Below, piece by piece: positions 23,498 to 35,732 of a stretch of 64,000 nt of DNA. Position numbers and translations under genes: made by a program. Origin of the DNA: Hericium rajendrae (taxonomy: Eukaryota; Basidiomycota; Agaricomycetes; Russulales; Hericiaceae). The notes beneath the pieces were generated by a model. That model did no database searches, had not been told where the DNA came from, and saw only the letters and a list, made by a program, of their open reading frames with translations. Position 1 is the first letter of the stretch. Every line of letters begins with the position of its first letter. The stretch covers positions 310,001 to 374,000 of the forward strand of contig CM065886.1 in the NCBI GenBank assembly GCA_033439255.1, written 5' to 3'.

Positions 23498-25782
23498 ATG
23501 GCCTCCCACCTGGTGCTTTTAGCCTTCTGGTCTGCAGCTGCCAGCATTTTCTTGCTATTTATTCGGTATATTATCTTTATTCGCAGCCTCAATTACCTTC
23601 CCGGCCCGCCCCCTGCAAGCTGGCTATGGGGAGATATTGTCTACGTCAGGAAGGCAGTAGTCGGAACGAAATACAACATCCTTCGAAAACAGTATGGCCC
23701 TGTGTACAGATTGCGCACACTTTTTAAGGTGAGAGCTTGTCCAGCCTTGTGGAGCATTACTCTGATGACTACTGGAATATAGAATCCTGTCCTCGTCGTC
23801 GGTGATCCGAGAGGAGCCAGCCACATCCTTACTGCGAAGAACTCGCTCTATCATAGGCCGATATCAGACAAACTCGCGCTGAAGTTATGGGTGAGGAAGT
23901 TCTCGTACTTATGTGACTTCTAGGTTCTTACCGTGTGTCTCAGTTTGGGCCGGGGTTGTTTACTGCTGAAGGTATGCTGATCCTGTCATCTTCGCCAACG
24001 AGGTTGGAGATGAAATTGATTTCTACAGGCGAAGAACACAGGCGGACGAGAAAGATTCTCAATCCAGCATTCACGTTTGCGGCCTTCTAGATCTATAATT
24101 ATTTGACAATTAATGCATCTATACTTGAAGGTATCAGTCAATCCAGGACATTGCACCTATCTTCGTTAACTTGGCAGAGAGAGTCAGCTTTCATCACGAT
24201 CCTCAGTCTTTCTTGGTCTAACATCAGTTATCACAGCTTTGTTCCCAGTGGGATGAACTCCTCATGCAACATGAGTCGATCGCATTGGATGTCTCGAAGC
24301 CTCTCCGGACTTTATCGTCAGCAGTAAGTATTCAAAGTTCTTTCGCGTCCTGATCACTGAAACTTGCCGACGAGCAGGCTCGACGCGATTAGCATGACCA
24401 TGTTCAAGCACGATGTCGCCGCCTCGGAAGGTCACATCCCCGAACTACTGGACAAGTTCGCCGCCGGACCTGGCAACAACAGCTCAGTCTCGCAGTTCAT
24501 CGGAGCAATTCTGCGCTCGTATCCCATTTTCTACGGTCTGCCGAGCCCTTTCAAGGCATGGGCGAATCTGCTGCGCACGGAAATGGGGGCTGTCGCTGAG
24601 CAGGTGTGGGCCGATTCGAAGCGGGGTGTGACCATAGATTCAAAGATTCTGAATCTACTCGGTGACTTCGTCCACTTCATCAACTGCATGTAATTGCTTA
24701 TTCCTTGATACAGACAACAAGAATGGTGAATCCATTGATAAGGATGAGGCCATCGCCCAGGTTAGCCGGTGTTCATCCGTGTTATCGCACAACCGGAGCA
24801 TTCTTCTAGATCATCGGCATACTATTTGCTGGCTTTGAAACGAGTGCTAATGTCATGTCGGTGAGTCTTCGCCTATGTGTCCATCGTAACTTTCGCTGGA
24901 TTCGCCCGCAGGAATTTTTCCACGAACTCGCTAGGCACCCGGACATCCAGTCCAAGGCTCGCCAAGAGCTCATCGACTTCGAGAACACACATCAACGTGT
25001 GCCTGGCTATGACGACCTCACGAACGCAACTGCTCTCCCTTACTTTGAGTCAGTTTGCCGGGAGGTCATCCGCTTGAAGGGTGTGCTGATGGTGATCAGT
25101 CGTACCGTGCGCAGTCTGCTCCCTACATCTCCGTCAGGGTGAAGGACTAACGGGATGGCTACGTAGGCTGTGGCGGACGACGTCATCCCACTCGAGTTCC
25201 CCATACTCGGATCAGGTGCCAAGGAGGTCTCCGTCCGGGCTGGCACAGGCATCCAAATCCCTGTGCGCGACAGCGTCAATGTCGACGAAGCGATCTGAGG
25301 TCCGAATGCTGGTGAGTTCCGGCCGGAACGGTGGGCAGATCTGCCAGATACCGTGCGCAGGACACTGCATGCACAGGGAAACACACTCACGTTTGGTGAT
25401 GGGTATGTCTCCGTCATTCGCGCTTTCTCTTGCACTTGCTGAGGCTGCTGGCGGACAGGGGGAAGGTCTGCATTGGGCGTACATTTGGTATATCTACTTG
25501 CGCTCCCTTGACGGAGAGGCTTGCTAAGTGTAAGTGGCTTCGGTGCTCGCAGAAATAAAGGTACGAAGCATCATCGTGCTGAAATGTGGCTCTGCACCCA
25601 TCATCCTGATTGTTTATTGCTCGCAGATCGTCATTTCCACTCTTCTGCGCAGCTTCGCCTTTGAGCCTCTGGAAGACATGGTTCTAGACTTCTATCATAC
25701 GGGCGCAAACACGGTCAAGTCGAAGATCCGGGGTCGCGAGTCGGAGGGCATGCAGCTGCCTCTCCGCATGAAGAGATTATGA
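23498..25782 (+). pseudogene. Cytochrome P450, type B copy 3 (B3), disabled
   Basis: It follows the B1/B2 exon plan: 23498-23728, 23783-23890, 23944-23971, 24029-24074, 24131-24182, 24237-24316, 24378-24661, 24714-24760, 24810-24860, 24912-25106, 25167-25402, 25459-25487, 25544-25560 and 25627-25782. Two lesions stand out. The Trp codon of the conserved 'IWG' before FRPERW is TGA at 25296-25298. The acceptor before exon 13 reads TTCGG instead of TTCAG (GG at 25542-25543); a cryptic acceptor 9 bases later would keep frame but lose three residues. The haem loop reads FGDGGKVCIG, with Lys for the usual Arg. Helix I (AGFET) and ExxR (REVIR) are kept. It is the most diverged type B copy. Decay looks recent, since most of the frame is still open. 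Confidence 0.85.
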
Positions 25783-25944
25783 GAAAATGAACTGCCCGCG
25801 TTGATATTACCTGGGGACTAACGCACCATGTTGGACAAACACATGTATTCTAAGCATTGCATTGCGTTGATTACCCCCGCATCCTATGCTATCAATACAG
25901 TGGAGGGTATACAATACTGATCTGAAAGCCCTACAATACAATAC

Positions 25945-27240
25945 CTACGTTGTCCTGGAAACAGCAGCAACAGACTCGTCCTTGTCAGTTTCGCGGCCCC
26001 GCGAGTTTCCGTCCCATCGATCGTCTATGATCATCGTCAGCTGGATCTGGCCAGTATGGAGAGTACTATCCGTGTGTGCTGGGGTGGATATATGGCGCGG
26101 CGTCCGGAAGTGGATCAGTAGGATCATCATGCAGAATATGCAGGGCTACGTAGACGAAGAGGATGTCAAGGTGAAAAGCGTGCGAGGGTATGCATTACTT
26201 ACCACGATGGGTACAACAGTATCGACAACAATGTACTGTGCATTCGAGGCGGCCAGATACGTGCCTAGGAAAGTGATGAGGGCAGCAGTATATAAGAGCC
26301 CGGTCTCGATGACGGCGGCAAACACGCGCCACGTTTCTTCCGCCATAGACTGATAGCATGCAGTGCTATAGATCTTCCAAGAGATCGGGGCTGCCGATTC
26401 TGTCAGCAACTATCTCACCGAAAAACCTTGGAGTAACGCCTTACAAGTGCAGTATAGGTTTGTGACGATCATATACACGTCGTACGCCTTGATCCAGCGA
26501 GCTGGAAGGTCAAAGACGGTGTGACCCGCAGACGAGCGGAGGAACCTGGCTATTGAAATGCCTGCCGAGACTGAAAAGACTTTAGTAAGAGCATCGCGAG
26601 TCTCGGATTCTTGAAGTAAATAACGTAACAAGGCCTGCAAGCATAATGATGCCAGGTATAATTATGAGTACAAGCCTTCTGCCGTATACCACGTAAAAGC
26701 GCCAGACCTGTTGCTCATACTAAGACTCGCGAATGAAACAAGGGGAAGATGGACAAGCACGCACATTGACACCGTCTCCTAAGATGCTCTGGATGATAAG
26801 AGTAATGTTTTTTGCTGCGAGCAGAGGGTCTTTGATATCTTCAAGACGAGCCTCAGAAGTAAGCGATGACCATGCGACGAAGGCATGGTACGCGCGAATG
26901 AACGAGAGAACAAAGTGCTGGACACGCGAACAAAGTGCATCACGCGTCAAAACTTTATTATCTCTTGGCCAAAGGGTGTTCAGCGCACTCACCACCGTAG
27001 CAACTGCCAGCATAAAACATAGTACAATGACAAGCGGCCTCAGCGTCCAGCCTCCCTCCGACCGGATGCGCAGCAGGACAACTTCATCGTGGTGGAGCCT
27101 AGCATCAGCGAAACGCCTAACAGGCCCGGATCACACATCAGTCGCTTTCGGATATGCGGACGATAAGTGCACGACGTACCATACACCACACCCTCAAGGG
27201 AGAGCGCGATGATCACGGCCTCCGTCAGAGGGATAGTCAT
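25945..27240 (-). pseudogene. Seven-TM orphan membrane protein, copy A, probably frameshifted
   Basis: Paralogue of the intact gene at 27921-29248. The start at 27240 (MTIPLTEAVIIALSLEG) and exon 1 (27240-27180, 61 nt) match that gene. Exon 2 begins at 27116 with GVSLMLGSTT but is about 2 nt longer than its 122-nt counterpart, so the following LRIRSEG stretch is out of frame. The junction into exon 3 near 26960 is also irregular. Later exons are open and carry GDGVN, VWRFYVVYGRR, VFDLPARWIKAYDVYM and a hydrophilic tail to the stop at 25945. I infer a pseudogene, but an unusual splice could rescue it. Function of the family is unknown; it resembles multi-pass surface proteins expanded in mushrooms. 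Confidence 0.6.
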
Positions 27241-27920
27241 CTCTGCATGGGTGGGCGCGTCCGGAGATTCCGCTGGGGAGGAGAATCGTTAGAATCTGGT
27301 GTGCATGCTAGCACACTTATTCTTTTGGACTTATCCGTGGGTCGGCCTCCGTCGCCTAAGTAGGTTCTGCGATCTGAGATACGAACTGCAGTGGAATCGC
27401 TTGGCTGCGCGCCTCAAAGTCCAATATTAGAACAGTGTTCCTGGATGATGATATATCAGCCTTGCGGAGGACACCCTGGAGATCTCTGAATATTACCAAA
27501 ATATCTCAGGCTTTCACGACCATTACAGCATCTCAATAATTTCAGCTGGTCATCCCGTCTTCATCGCGGTGGAAAAGGTGATGCAAAAAGACCAACTCAT
27601 GATGTTTCTTCGAAGAATTTATCTCTGAGATATTCGAGTCATCTCTACTGGCGACCACGCGCGTGATCACGAGTCCCGGTAATCTCACCATGACGCTGGG
27701 GCCGGTTCTGCAGTTTTGTCATCTCGGTCCTTAGAGGCCCCCGATTAAACATTTCATATAGCTTATATGCATATGGAAGTGTCTGTGGGCGTTGGCTTAC
27801 AGTTTGTATTCCGAAAGCTCGCAGTCGGGTGTATCTGAAAGGTGCGCTGATGGTCCGACGTCCGGTCGTCTCACCAGTGAAGAACGTTGTTGGCATCGAC
27901 AGCCTATCGTATAAGTACGA
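27241..27920. other. Intergenic between seven-TM copies
   Basis: About 680 bases, no gene seen; holds the copy A promoter side and the copy B 3' flank. Confidence 0.55.
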
Positions 27921-29248
27921 CTACTCCTCGTCAGCAGAATTACCAATAGAAGACTCCCCTTTCTTACGCATATCCATCATCTCTTCGCCGGGGTACTGCT
28001 CCTCATGCGTCGAGATTTGGATCTGAAGAGGCCGCGTCGGCGAGATGGACAAGTCAGGATCGCATCCCACCATGCGCTGTATCTTCGTCAATGCGCTGGT
28101 ATGGTCCGCACGAGACGGAGGCAGCGTCTGGATGGTATATGACGATGGCAGATTGCCGTTGTTTTGGTGGAACTTGATTTGCAGAACCATGAGGCAGAAA
28201 ATGCACGGCTGTAAATGTGTCAGAATGAAAGTTCGTGTATGCTGGATTGCACGGGGTACTGACCACGAGCGGCGTAATCAGATCTATGGCGATGAACTGC
28301 GCGTTCGAGTTGGCTATGTAAATTCCCAAGAACGTTATGAGGCTGGATGTGTATAGAATCCCGGTCTCGGCGATGACAATAACAGCGGGGTGGGTACCCC
28401 CAGAGTGGAATCGGGTCGTACGTCCTATCTTCCATGAAACTGCAACTGTGGACACCAGTCAATGTCAGATTCACATGTGCGGTGATCGATGACTAACCTG
28501 CGCAATAGGCATTTGTCGCTATCATAAACGCGTCGTAGGCCTTGATCCAACTGTTTGGCAGATCGAAGACCGAATGACCCGAACCAGAACGAGCGAAGGC
28601 ATTGATGACGAAACATCCACACACTAGAATAACCTCAGCTGAGGAACATGACGAACAGAACGGGAGTTTTTACCGACACCTGCCAGCATGAAGATGCTAG
28701 GAATAATGATGGGTTTAGCCCTCTTGCCGTAAATAACGTAGAAACGCCAGATCTAAAACATATGGAGATCAAGTCTACGCCTGGCATGAATGATCAATAG
28801 ACCTACATTGACACCGTCTCCCAGCACAGTTTGTATCAGGAACAATATATTCTTCCCATTCAGCAAAGGATCAGATATGTTGTCGAGGGAGTTATCTGGT
28901 CCATCGAGCGGATAGACGACGAAAGCGGTGTGTGCTCGAACGAAGGAAATAATGATATGCTGCACGCAGGCATCAAACTATAATCACATATTCTGAAGGT
29001 CAGCAAACTTACTGGTGTGGCGACCATCAACATGAGGGCCAGCATGAATATGAGAGGCTTTTGAGCAACTGGTCCCTCCGAACCGACGCGCAAGAGGATG
29101 AGGATGGTGGTAGAGCCCATCGTCAGCGCGATGCCTGAGAGATCAAACCATGAGGCGCTTTCAGATGCTACGGCGCGATCGCCTTACCGTACAGCATGGT
29201 CTCGATAAAGAGTGCAATAAAAACGGCCTGGGACAGAATGATGGCCAT
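27921..29248 (-). CDS. Seven-TM orphan membrane protein, copy B (intact)
   Basis: Multi-pass membrane protein of 340 residues, seven exons in phase: 29248-29188, 29134-29013, 28977-28807, 28752-28680, 28623-28498, 28445-28264 and 28208-27921. About seven hydrophobic segments are visible, among them KPLIFMLALMLMVATP, the segment after VAVSWKIG and SSLITFLGIYIA. Family marks are GDGVN-IWRFYVIYGKR and VFDLPNSWIKAYDAFM. The long last exon encodes a polar, acidic cytoplasmic-type tail. This is the only copy in the window with no visible lesion, so it is the reference for the three broken ones and the relic near 46 kb. I do not recognise a biochemical function; a receptor-like role is only a guess from topology. 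Confidence 0.82.
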
Positions 29249-30228
29249 CTTTGCGAAAAGAGATATGGGTGGAAAGGATCAGTCGTCTCCTGAGAGCACC
29301 GTTCAGGCTGGTGGCAGTTTTATCGTGAAACGGAGACTTTAGACCAGGCAGACATCATGATATCAGGACGGTCCCTAGGAGAATCTCTTACTGGATGGAA
29401 GCCTAAGATGGTGGTCGATGCTTCAATTTTAGCCTTCTTGAACGTGAGGCGGTATCGTAGAAGCATGCGGCTCCTAGATCAACGAGGGGAATGAAGATAC
29501 GCTATGGCTGTATTCATGATTCCCAAAATCATCGGGTCATTCCTGTATATGATCATCAGCACACATAGCGATGTAAGACTCCTCGAAACAATCATCGTAT
29601 TCCCACAAGACGTGTTGGCAGCATCAGCCCACCAGCGCAATCCGCTCGCTCGGGATGCATGCTGTGTATCGGATGGTTCTTCAAACATCAGCCATCGCAA
29701 GGGTTGGGCTGGTTCATCAGAACAGCGAGTTCGGGCTTCGATGGATTGGATGAAGTGAGTGAAAAACAGATACGAGTGCCATCAGCATTGGGTGCGAAGC
29801 CAATCTGTAGGGGGAGGCTCAAATGAATCAAACTTGACCTATTAGAGGGAGCATATATGAGAGAACCAGCTGACAATTTACTGCCATAAGAAACACCTTG
29901 ATTTCCGCCAATAGCGTCGAAATGGTTGGACACTCGCCTGTCTAGCTTGAGTGACGCCGCTAAGCGCTGAATTCTGCTGTCCTACATTTTGACCGCATCT
30001 GCCAGCAAACAAGATCGTCTCGATGATCTTCTGAATACCCGCAACTTGTGACACTGTAGCAACTTCTGCAATCAGGAAAGGCGACGCAACAAGATGTGGT
30101 AGTTGATGGCAGATTGAACGCCGCCGACGTCGTCGCGTCTGTGGCTGAACCGGACAAGTCCGAAAACGCAGACACGTCCTGACGCGTCGCCACTGTTTAA
30201 AGATCTCGTCCTCAGCCTCTGAGCCAAA
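29249..30228. other. Divergent intergenic region
   Basis: Lies between the seven-TM copy B start and the SET-domain gene start; both promoters are expected here. No other gene is visible. Confidence 0.55.
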
Positions 30229-32900
30229 ATGCCACAACCTATCCAGCCCCAAAGCCTCGCTACATTTGAGGACAAGGTACGGTATGTCTTTCACAAAGTA
30301 TGGGACGATTTCTTTGCCTGGGAGCACGACTACTGCGAACATATCATTCGCAAATCAATTCAGCCACCACCATCCGAGCCTCTGCAATCGCTCTCGAAAC
30401 TACGCGACCAAATTCACAAGAGCCTCATGCAGACAAGCTCTCGGTGCTCCAAGTCAATAGCATCAAGCCCAAATTGGAGGAATGCCGGCGATTGCTTCGT
30501 AACGCCCTTCGGCCCGGACGGAGAACTGGACCACGGGCAGGCGGAACAGGTTCATTTCGAACACATCGAGATCGGAAACGGTGATGTCTTGGACGTCAAG
30601 CACTTCAGCGAATACGAAGGGTGCGCGCCGTTGGACCGGTCGATCTTCATCGGGGATGATGCGGACCATATGCCGTTCGTACCCTTCGTGGACGACAGCT
30701 CGTTCGACCATCTCGAGCACATGGAGCACTACTCTCATCTCGCATGGCAGACGAAGAAATCCAACCCTGATGGTAAACGCTGCCCATCATACCTCGCGGA
30801 GCCCTTCTTTATATTCTCTATCCAGTGGAGTTCATTATGCTGGAAACAGCGGGCCATCTTGTGCAAGAACGCTGGGATGGCATGCCCGTGCTTTATCGTC
30901 ACATAGACGAAACATGCCTCTTCCCAGTAAGTCTCGAGGGCCAGGAAGGCGTGATGGTCGGTCTTCTCCACAAAGCCGGCCAAAGGTAATATTATTGTTT
31001 ACCTCCTCATTCGTGCAGGAACCTCACAACGTGCATTCTTGACTTTCAGAGATTTTGCGCCTTGGCCGGGAGGGAATTCCCGCAGATTCCTGGACGAACT
31101 CTGTCGCCGCGCACCAAAAGCCGACGACTTTGCCGGGCGTCTGAACAGCGTCAATCAGATCTTCTGCCCGAATCTCAACTGTATAGAGCCCTTCTGCTTG
31201 ACGCACAGTACGTGAGCCGCGTTGCGCTCATAACTGAGCTTCATGATGTTACACAGCGAATCACGTCGAATTACGCACTGCGCGAAAACCTCCGAACTCC
31301 CAAGATACGATCATGGCGCTTGTCAAGAAGCCATGCAGCAATTCCTGTTTCATATGGAACGAGATCGGGATGGAATCATTCGTACGCCCTTCTCGCATCA
31401 ATTGTATACACTCATGGAGAGTGGGCGATATCTCTAGATGCGGGTGCAATGGTCGAAAAGCGACAAGGACGAGCTCCGCGCTCTGCTGCGCGCCGAGCCC
31501 GATACCATCCCCTGCGATCTTGCCATCATCATGGAGAAGCCCTGCAGAGAAGCGAGCGACTCAATTGCTCCACCATAACACATCCGCTTACCATAAATTT
31601 GACAGATCTTTGAGATGCGACCGTCCGCGCTTCCCGCCATCGACGCCATCGAGCGCAAAGCGCGCAAGAACCAGATGAAGCAGACGAAACAGAAGTTCGG
31701 TGCGTTACCCTTGATTCGCTATTGCGCGATTCGTATCATAAGAATTGACATGGATAATTACAATTAACCCAGTCGATGATGACTCGGATCGATTCACGCC
31801 GTACGTATCCGTTTTGCCGATCCTCGGAACTCGTGCTGACGCGCCTTGCGGAATAGTGGCGACCCATGCAACCACACTGGCCCCTGCACACAGCAGAAGT
31901 GCCCCTGCTTTGCCAGGAAAGGGCACTGCGAGCGAAACTGCCGGTGTTCACGTACCTGTCAGTAATCTCTGCATTCCTTATCATGCCGTAGCTCGTGTCC
32001 GACTGAGCGCCATGATGCATAGGTATCCGTCGATGGCGTGGATGCAGATGCGCCAGCGCCGAAAATAGGGAGTTGTGTCGGACGAAGGGATGTCCGTGCT
32101 ATCGCGAAACAAGAGAATGCGATCCCGAGCTTTGTCTCCCGTGCAATGCTAAGTGCGTTTTTGCCCGTCTTCGTATGCGCATATCTGACGAGGACGCACA
32201 TTGGAAAGAGGTGTGCCTAGATTATCGAGCGCAGCGACTCTCTCTTCGACTGACTGCGGCCCAGATGTCGATGCAGGCCTCTGCCAGAATTGCGCTCTGC
32301 AACGGCGGGAGGTCAAGGTGGTTGAAGTGCGCGTCGGACGCTGGGGACTTGGCTTGCACATTCTCGAGACAGTTAAATCGGGAAGCCTTGTGATAGGTGA
32401 GTTTTTCTGAGCAGCCTTCGAAAATCGGGTTGCCAAGCAATATCGTGATGGTCAGAATACGTCGGAGAGATCATACTTCCTGCTACCATGGCATCTCGGG
32501 AGTACGTGTTTATTACTGTCCTACCCAATCACTTATTGACTTATGCTCAGTGACGTTGCACGTCACCGCGGACGGAACTACGTTTTTGGGTTGAATGAAA
32601 CATATGCAATCGATGCGGGGAACGCAGGGAATCCTGCGAGGTACATCAACCACGCGCCGGAAGAGGAGGCCAATTGCAAGGCTCATGGTAAATCATCTCA
32701 CGTCTTCAACTCTCAATCCTTCATCGAACTTCGTCAAACAGTGTATTTGGTCAACGGAGAACATCGAATCGGAATTTTTGCAGGTATCGTGCGCGCTTTT
32801 GTCTTTTGTGAGTTGCTAACCTTTGATCGTAGCGCGAGATATTGAGATTAGTGAAGAGCTCCTTCTCTTCTACGGAACAGAGTTCTTCGAGAATCTATGA
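30229..32900 (+). CDS. EZH2/KMT6-type histone H3 lysine-27 methyltransferase
   Basis: Catalytic subunit of Polycomb repressive complex 2 by its C-terminal architecture. Visible in order: an acidic N-terminal region, KKPCSNSCF, the [16 protein letters not shown] segment, a cysteine-rich CXC/pre-SET domain ([45 protein letters not shown]) and a SET domain with [40 protein letters not shown] and [11 protein letters not shown]. The stop is at 32900. About a dozen exons are needed; the intron after KPCRE appears to start with GC (GCGAGC, near 31550). The conserved asparagine-histidine pair and the tyrosine of the SET core are kept, so it should be active. Between about 30420 and 30530 two frames look coding in turn, so the N-terminal model is uncertain there. 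It would silence chromatin in the nucleus. Confidence 0.85.
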
Positions 32901-33312
32901 CTACTATAGCAATGGAACCCGTCAAGTGACCAAGCAATTCCGCAATTATGTCCATCCCGGACGTTGACGGCGTGAGCCATCGTAACCGTCTAAGTACACC
33001 ATAGCCATGTCTCCCATAGTTCATACCCATCGCGGCGTGATGGAACCCCGGTTCAAATGCAGAGAACGCTGGGCGAACCGATGGCAGTAACAGATGGAAA
33101 CAAAAGAAACTGTGTCGAAGATGAGATGGAGTCAACGAACGCTATCTATTTTTCTGGCAGGGCAAGTGCCCAATCCCGGTTGCTTACGGTTTGACTCACC
33201 CGACCACGGCTATAAAAACCTTTCTGAATTAGATATCGATCACTAAAACTGCTCCGCAGTCGCGCAACCGATACAAGATACGCTGCTCCGTACGTCGTAG
33301 CCATATTACTTA
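32901..33312. other. Convergent intergenic region
   Basis: About 410 bases between the SET gene and the F-box gene 3' ends; nothing else seen. Confidence 0.6.
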
Positions 33313-35158
33313 CTAGTCCTCGTCGCTATCTTCCCCCGACTCTGACTCCTCATATAGGCCTTCAAAATCATCCCATATCACAGTAACGATCCTCTCCAGA
33401 GTTCGGACCCATCTTTCCTTGATCGTACACCACTTCAAACGGACTGACAGCGGCGGGAGCCCAGGCGCGTCCCGGCGATCGCTCAGCCACTCTCGAAGCA
33501 ATCTGCGGTGCATCGTGGTGTCATCTGCGCCAAACCTTTGACCCCAGCCTTTGAAATCTACGCTGATTATTGCAAGGTCCTCGAGATTCGGCAGGAAGTA
33601 GTGGTTCTCGGTCCCGTTTTCGACGTTTTCTGCCACGTCTTGCATCGTGGCAGTGAGCGCGTTGCAGAAGGCCATAGCTGTATCGCCCCTGATGCGGGCG
33701 GTCGTCACTGCGGTGCATGGCCCGAAGACGCTGATCCAATCTTGGTAAGTCCATGGATCGTCTTCTAGTTCCAGATCCACGTGGATCGAGCGCAAGATAC
33801 TCATGGGCAAGGCCTCGCAGAAGGCCTGCACGGCGGCGAGACGCGGTTCAGAAGGAGGAAGCCAGATCCAGAGGTCGGGATCCGACTGGAAAAAGAATGA
33901 CTGGGTTTCTGGGATCGCTTCGTGCGACCTCCAGAACTTGACGAAATACCCGCCTTGGCGAAGTCGTCTCATCGCGATGGAGTGGAGAGGAGGGAGGTCG
34001 GGACTGAGATGTATGTGACCACGCAGGATGGGGAGAATCTCTGCGATACCTTGTGTGCAGTCTTCGCACAGGAAATGGCGTTGGCAAACCGGACGAAGCT
34101 CCAGCTGTTCCGAGAGGTTGAAGCATGCTGCTGCTGGACCCCGTAGAGATAGTTTCTTCAGTCGAGGGAGGAGAACAAGGCCATCATTATCACTGTTCAT
34201 TCTTGGAGGCGCGGTTGAAGGAAGACATCGCCAGAGCATCAATTCCTCTAGGGAACGCATGTTTTTGAGGGCAGACAGTATGTCGTCGCGTGATAAGTTG
34301 GCGAGAAGATCCTTCACCGGTCCAAAGTCGGGTGCGTCTACCTCGAGTTCGAGGCAGGTAATATTGGCGTTACATAGAATGGGTGCGGACCATGGAACCC
34401 AGAATCCTCGAAGAGAGAAATGACGAAGCGAAGGCAGATAGCTATTCGCTATCTTATCGGGCAATTGCGTTGTGGTCGGAGAATCGGGCCCGTAGTTATA
34501 ATATGAAATCAGATCTAGAGTTTCTATGACGTGGGGCGGAGACGACAAAGAAGTTGCTATGGGCTGCATGAACTTCGATATGCCGGAGAGTTGAAGATGG
34601 CGAGTGCGATGGAAGTGCTCGAGCACAAGACTCGAGTAGTATTCGTCTGATGTGTCCCTGTTGATGTAGTGACGAATGGCTATGGGTATCCCCCTGGTGC
34701 GATTAAGCATCAGGTCTACCCACTGTCGACCGAGCTTGAAACAGATTTCGCTCCAGAGTCCACGGCAGTCCAGCGCCGTCCCGCGCCAAGCTCTACAAAC
34801 GTGGGTGACCTCAATCCAGCCAAGACGGCGTTGATTCTCGGTCGAGGGCGGCAAAGCAGTGGCGTAGAGCTGGAATATGTGGATCAATGTCTCGGGCGGA
34901 AGAAAAGACACAGGGATAAGAGCGTTGTGACGTGTCCGGAGCGTGCACATGGCCCGATGCATAGCTGCCAGCTCGTCATCGATTTTCTTGCGGGCTTGGG
35001 CAACGGATCCGATCCTGGAGACTCCCTGGATATGAGTGATGCGATGCTGGACGGCATTGGACCAAAAGTCCTGTGGACTTAACAGCGCTGAGCAATGGCT
35101 GATATGACAAAGAAACAGCGAAAGCCACTTACTCAATGACATTGAATGCGAATGTCAT
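33313..35158 (-). CDS. F-box domain protein
   Basis: Probable substrate adaptor of an SCF ubiquitin ligase. I place the start at 35158 with a 26-nt first exon (35158-35133), a 55-bp intron and a long second exon 35077-33313, giving about 596 residues; reading straight through from 35142 would instead give a hydrophobic start with no family support. The N-terminus shows the Agaricomycete pattern: a helix with DDELAAMHRAMCTLRTRHNA followed by the F-box core LPPETLIHIF and WRGTALDCRGLW. The remainder is leucine-rich with scattered LRR-like units (for example LPRLKKLSLRG), which would bind the target. The C-terminal end is highly acidic. The family is large and target-specific; the substrate cannot be told. 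Confidence 0.8.
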
Positions 35159-35732
35159 AGTGAATGATCCAGCGATAGAGATGCTAAGGCTACCGAGGGT
35201 TTGAAAACAGTATTGTCTTCTGTCCAGAGACAATCGTTCTCGTAAGGTAAGCAAGCTGTTTTCTGTGACAAATTTAGCAAATAGGCTGGCGAACAAGTAC
35301 CTCTCGATTAGAAATGACGAACCAGTTGATTATGTACTGCACATAAGATGTAGCAACGCAGCTGCTGGTGGTCGAGACTCGAGCGGCGAGAGCTCCGCGC
35401 CAGCAGCTGCCAGCAGGGCCAAATGTCATGTGATACATCGCCGAGAGCCGGGGCAAGCGCCCGTCTGCTGGCAATTCAAATTGTCGGTACCGGCCAGGGC
35501 CCGGCGCTTGCTCCCCCCAGTACACTAACGCCCAGTGCCTGCGGATGTTCATGTTGAAATACACTGCCAGCTTGATGCACAGTCCGAGACGTCCTCGAGC
35601 TCCTCTACATCATCGTCTTCACTAGAGCTAGCATTTTGTCGTCGCGAATCGCTGAATTTACCGAAAATACTCTAGACAAGGGGAGGTACAGTCGCATCAC
35701 GAACACCGTAGTGCTCATTGGAAGTCGCGATC
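35159..35732. other. Divergent intergenic region
   Basis: About 570 bases between the F-box start and the membrane protein start. A GC-rich patch lies at about 35370-35520. No gene is seen. Confidence 0.55.

Noticed and set aside
24237-24377. Apparent one-base frameshift at the end of exon 6 in P450-B3
   Set aside because: Using the strong-looking GTAAGT donor (24324) breaks the frame, but the GTCAGC donor at 24317 restores phase and gives an exon end that aligns residue for residue with B1.
29878-30342. 154-residue minus-strand open frame overlapping the SET gene start
   Set aside because: No recognisable domain; its upstream part is antisense to the SET gene first exon.
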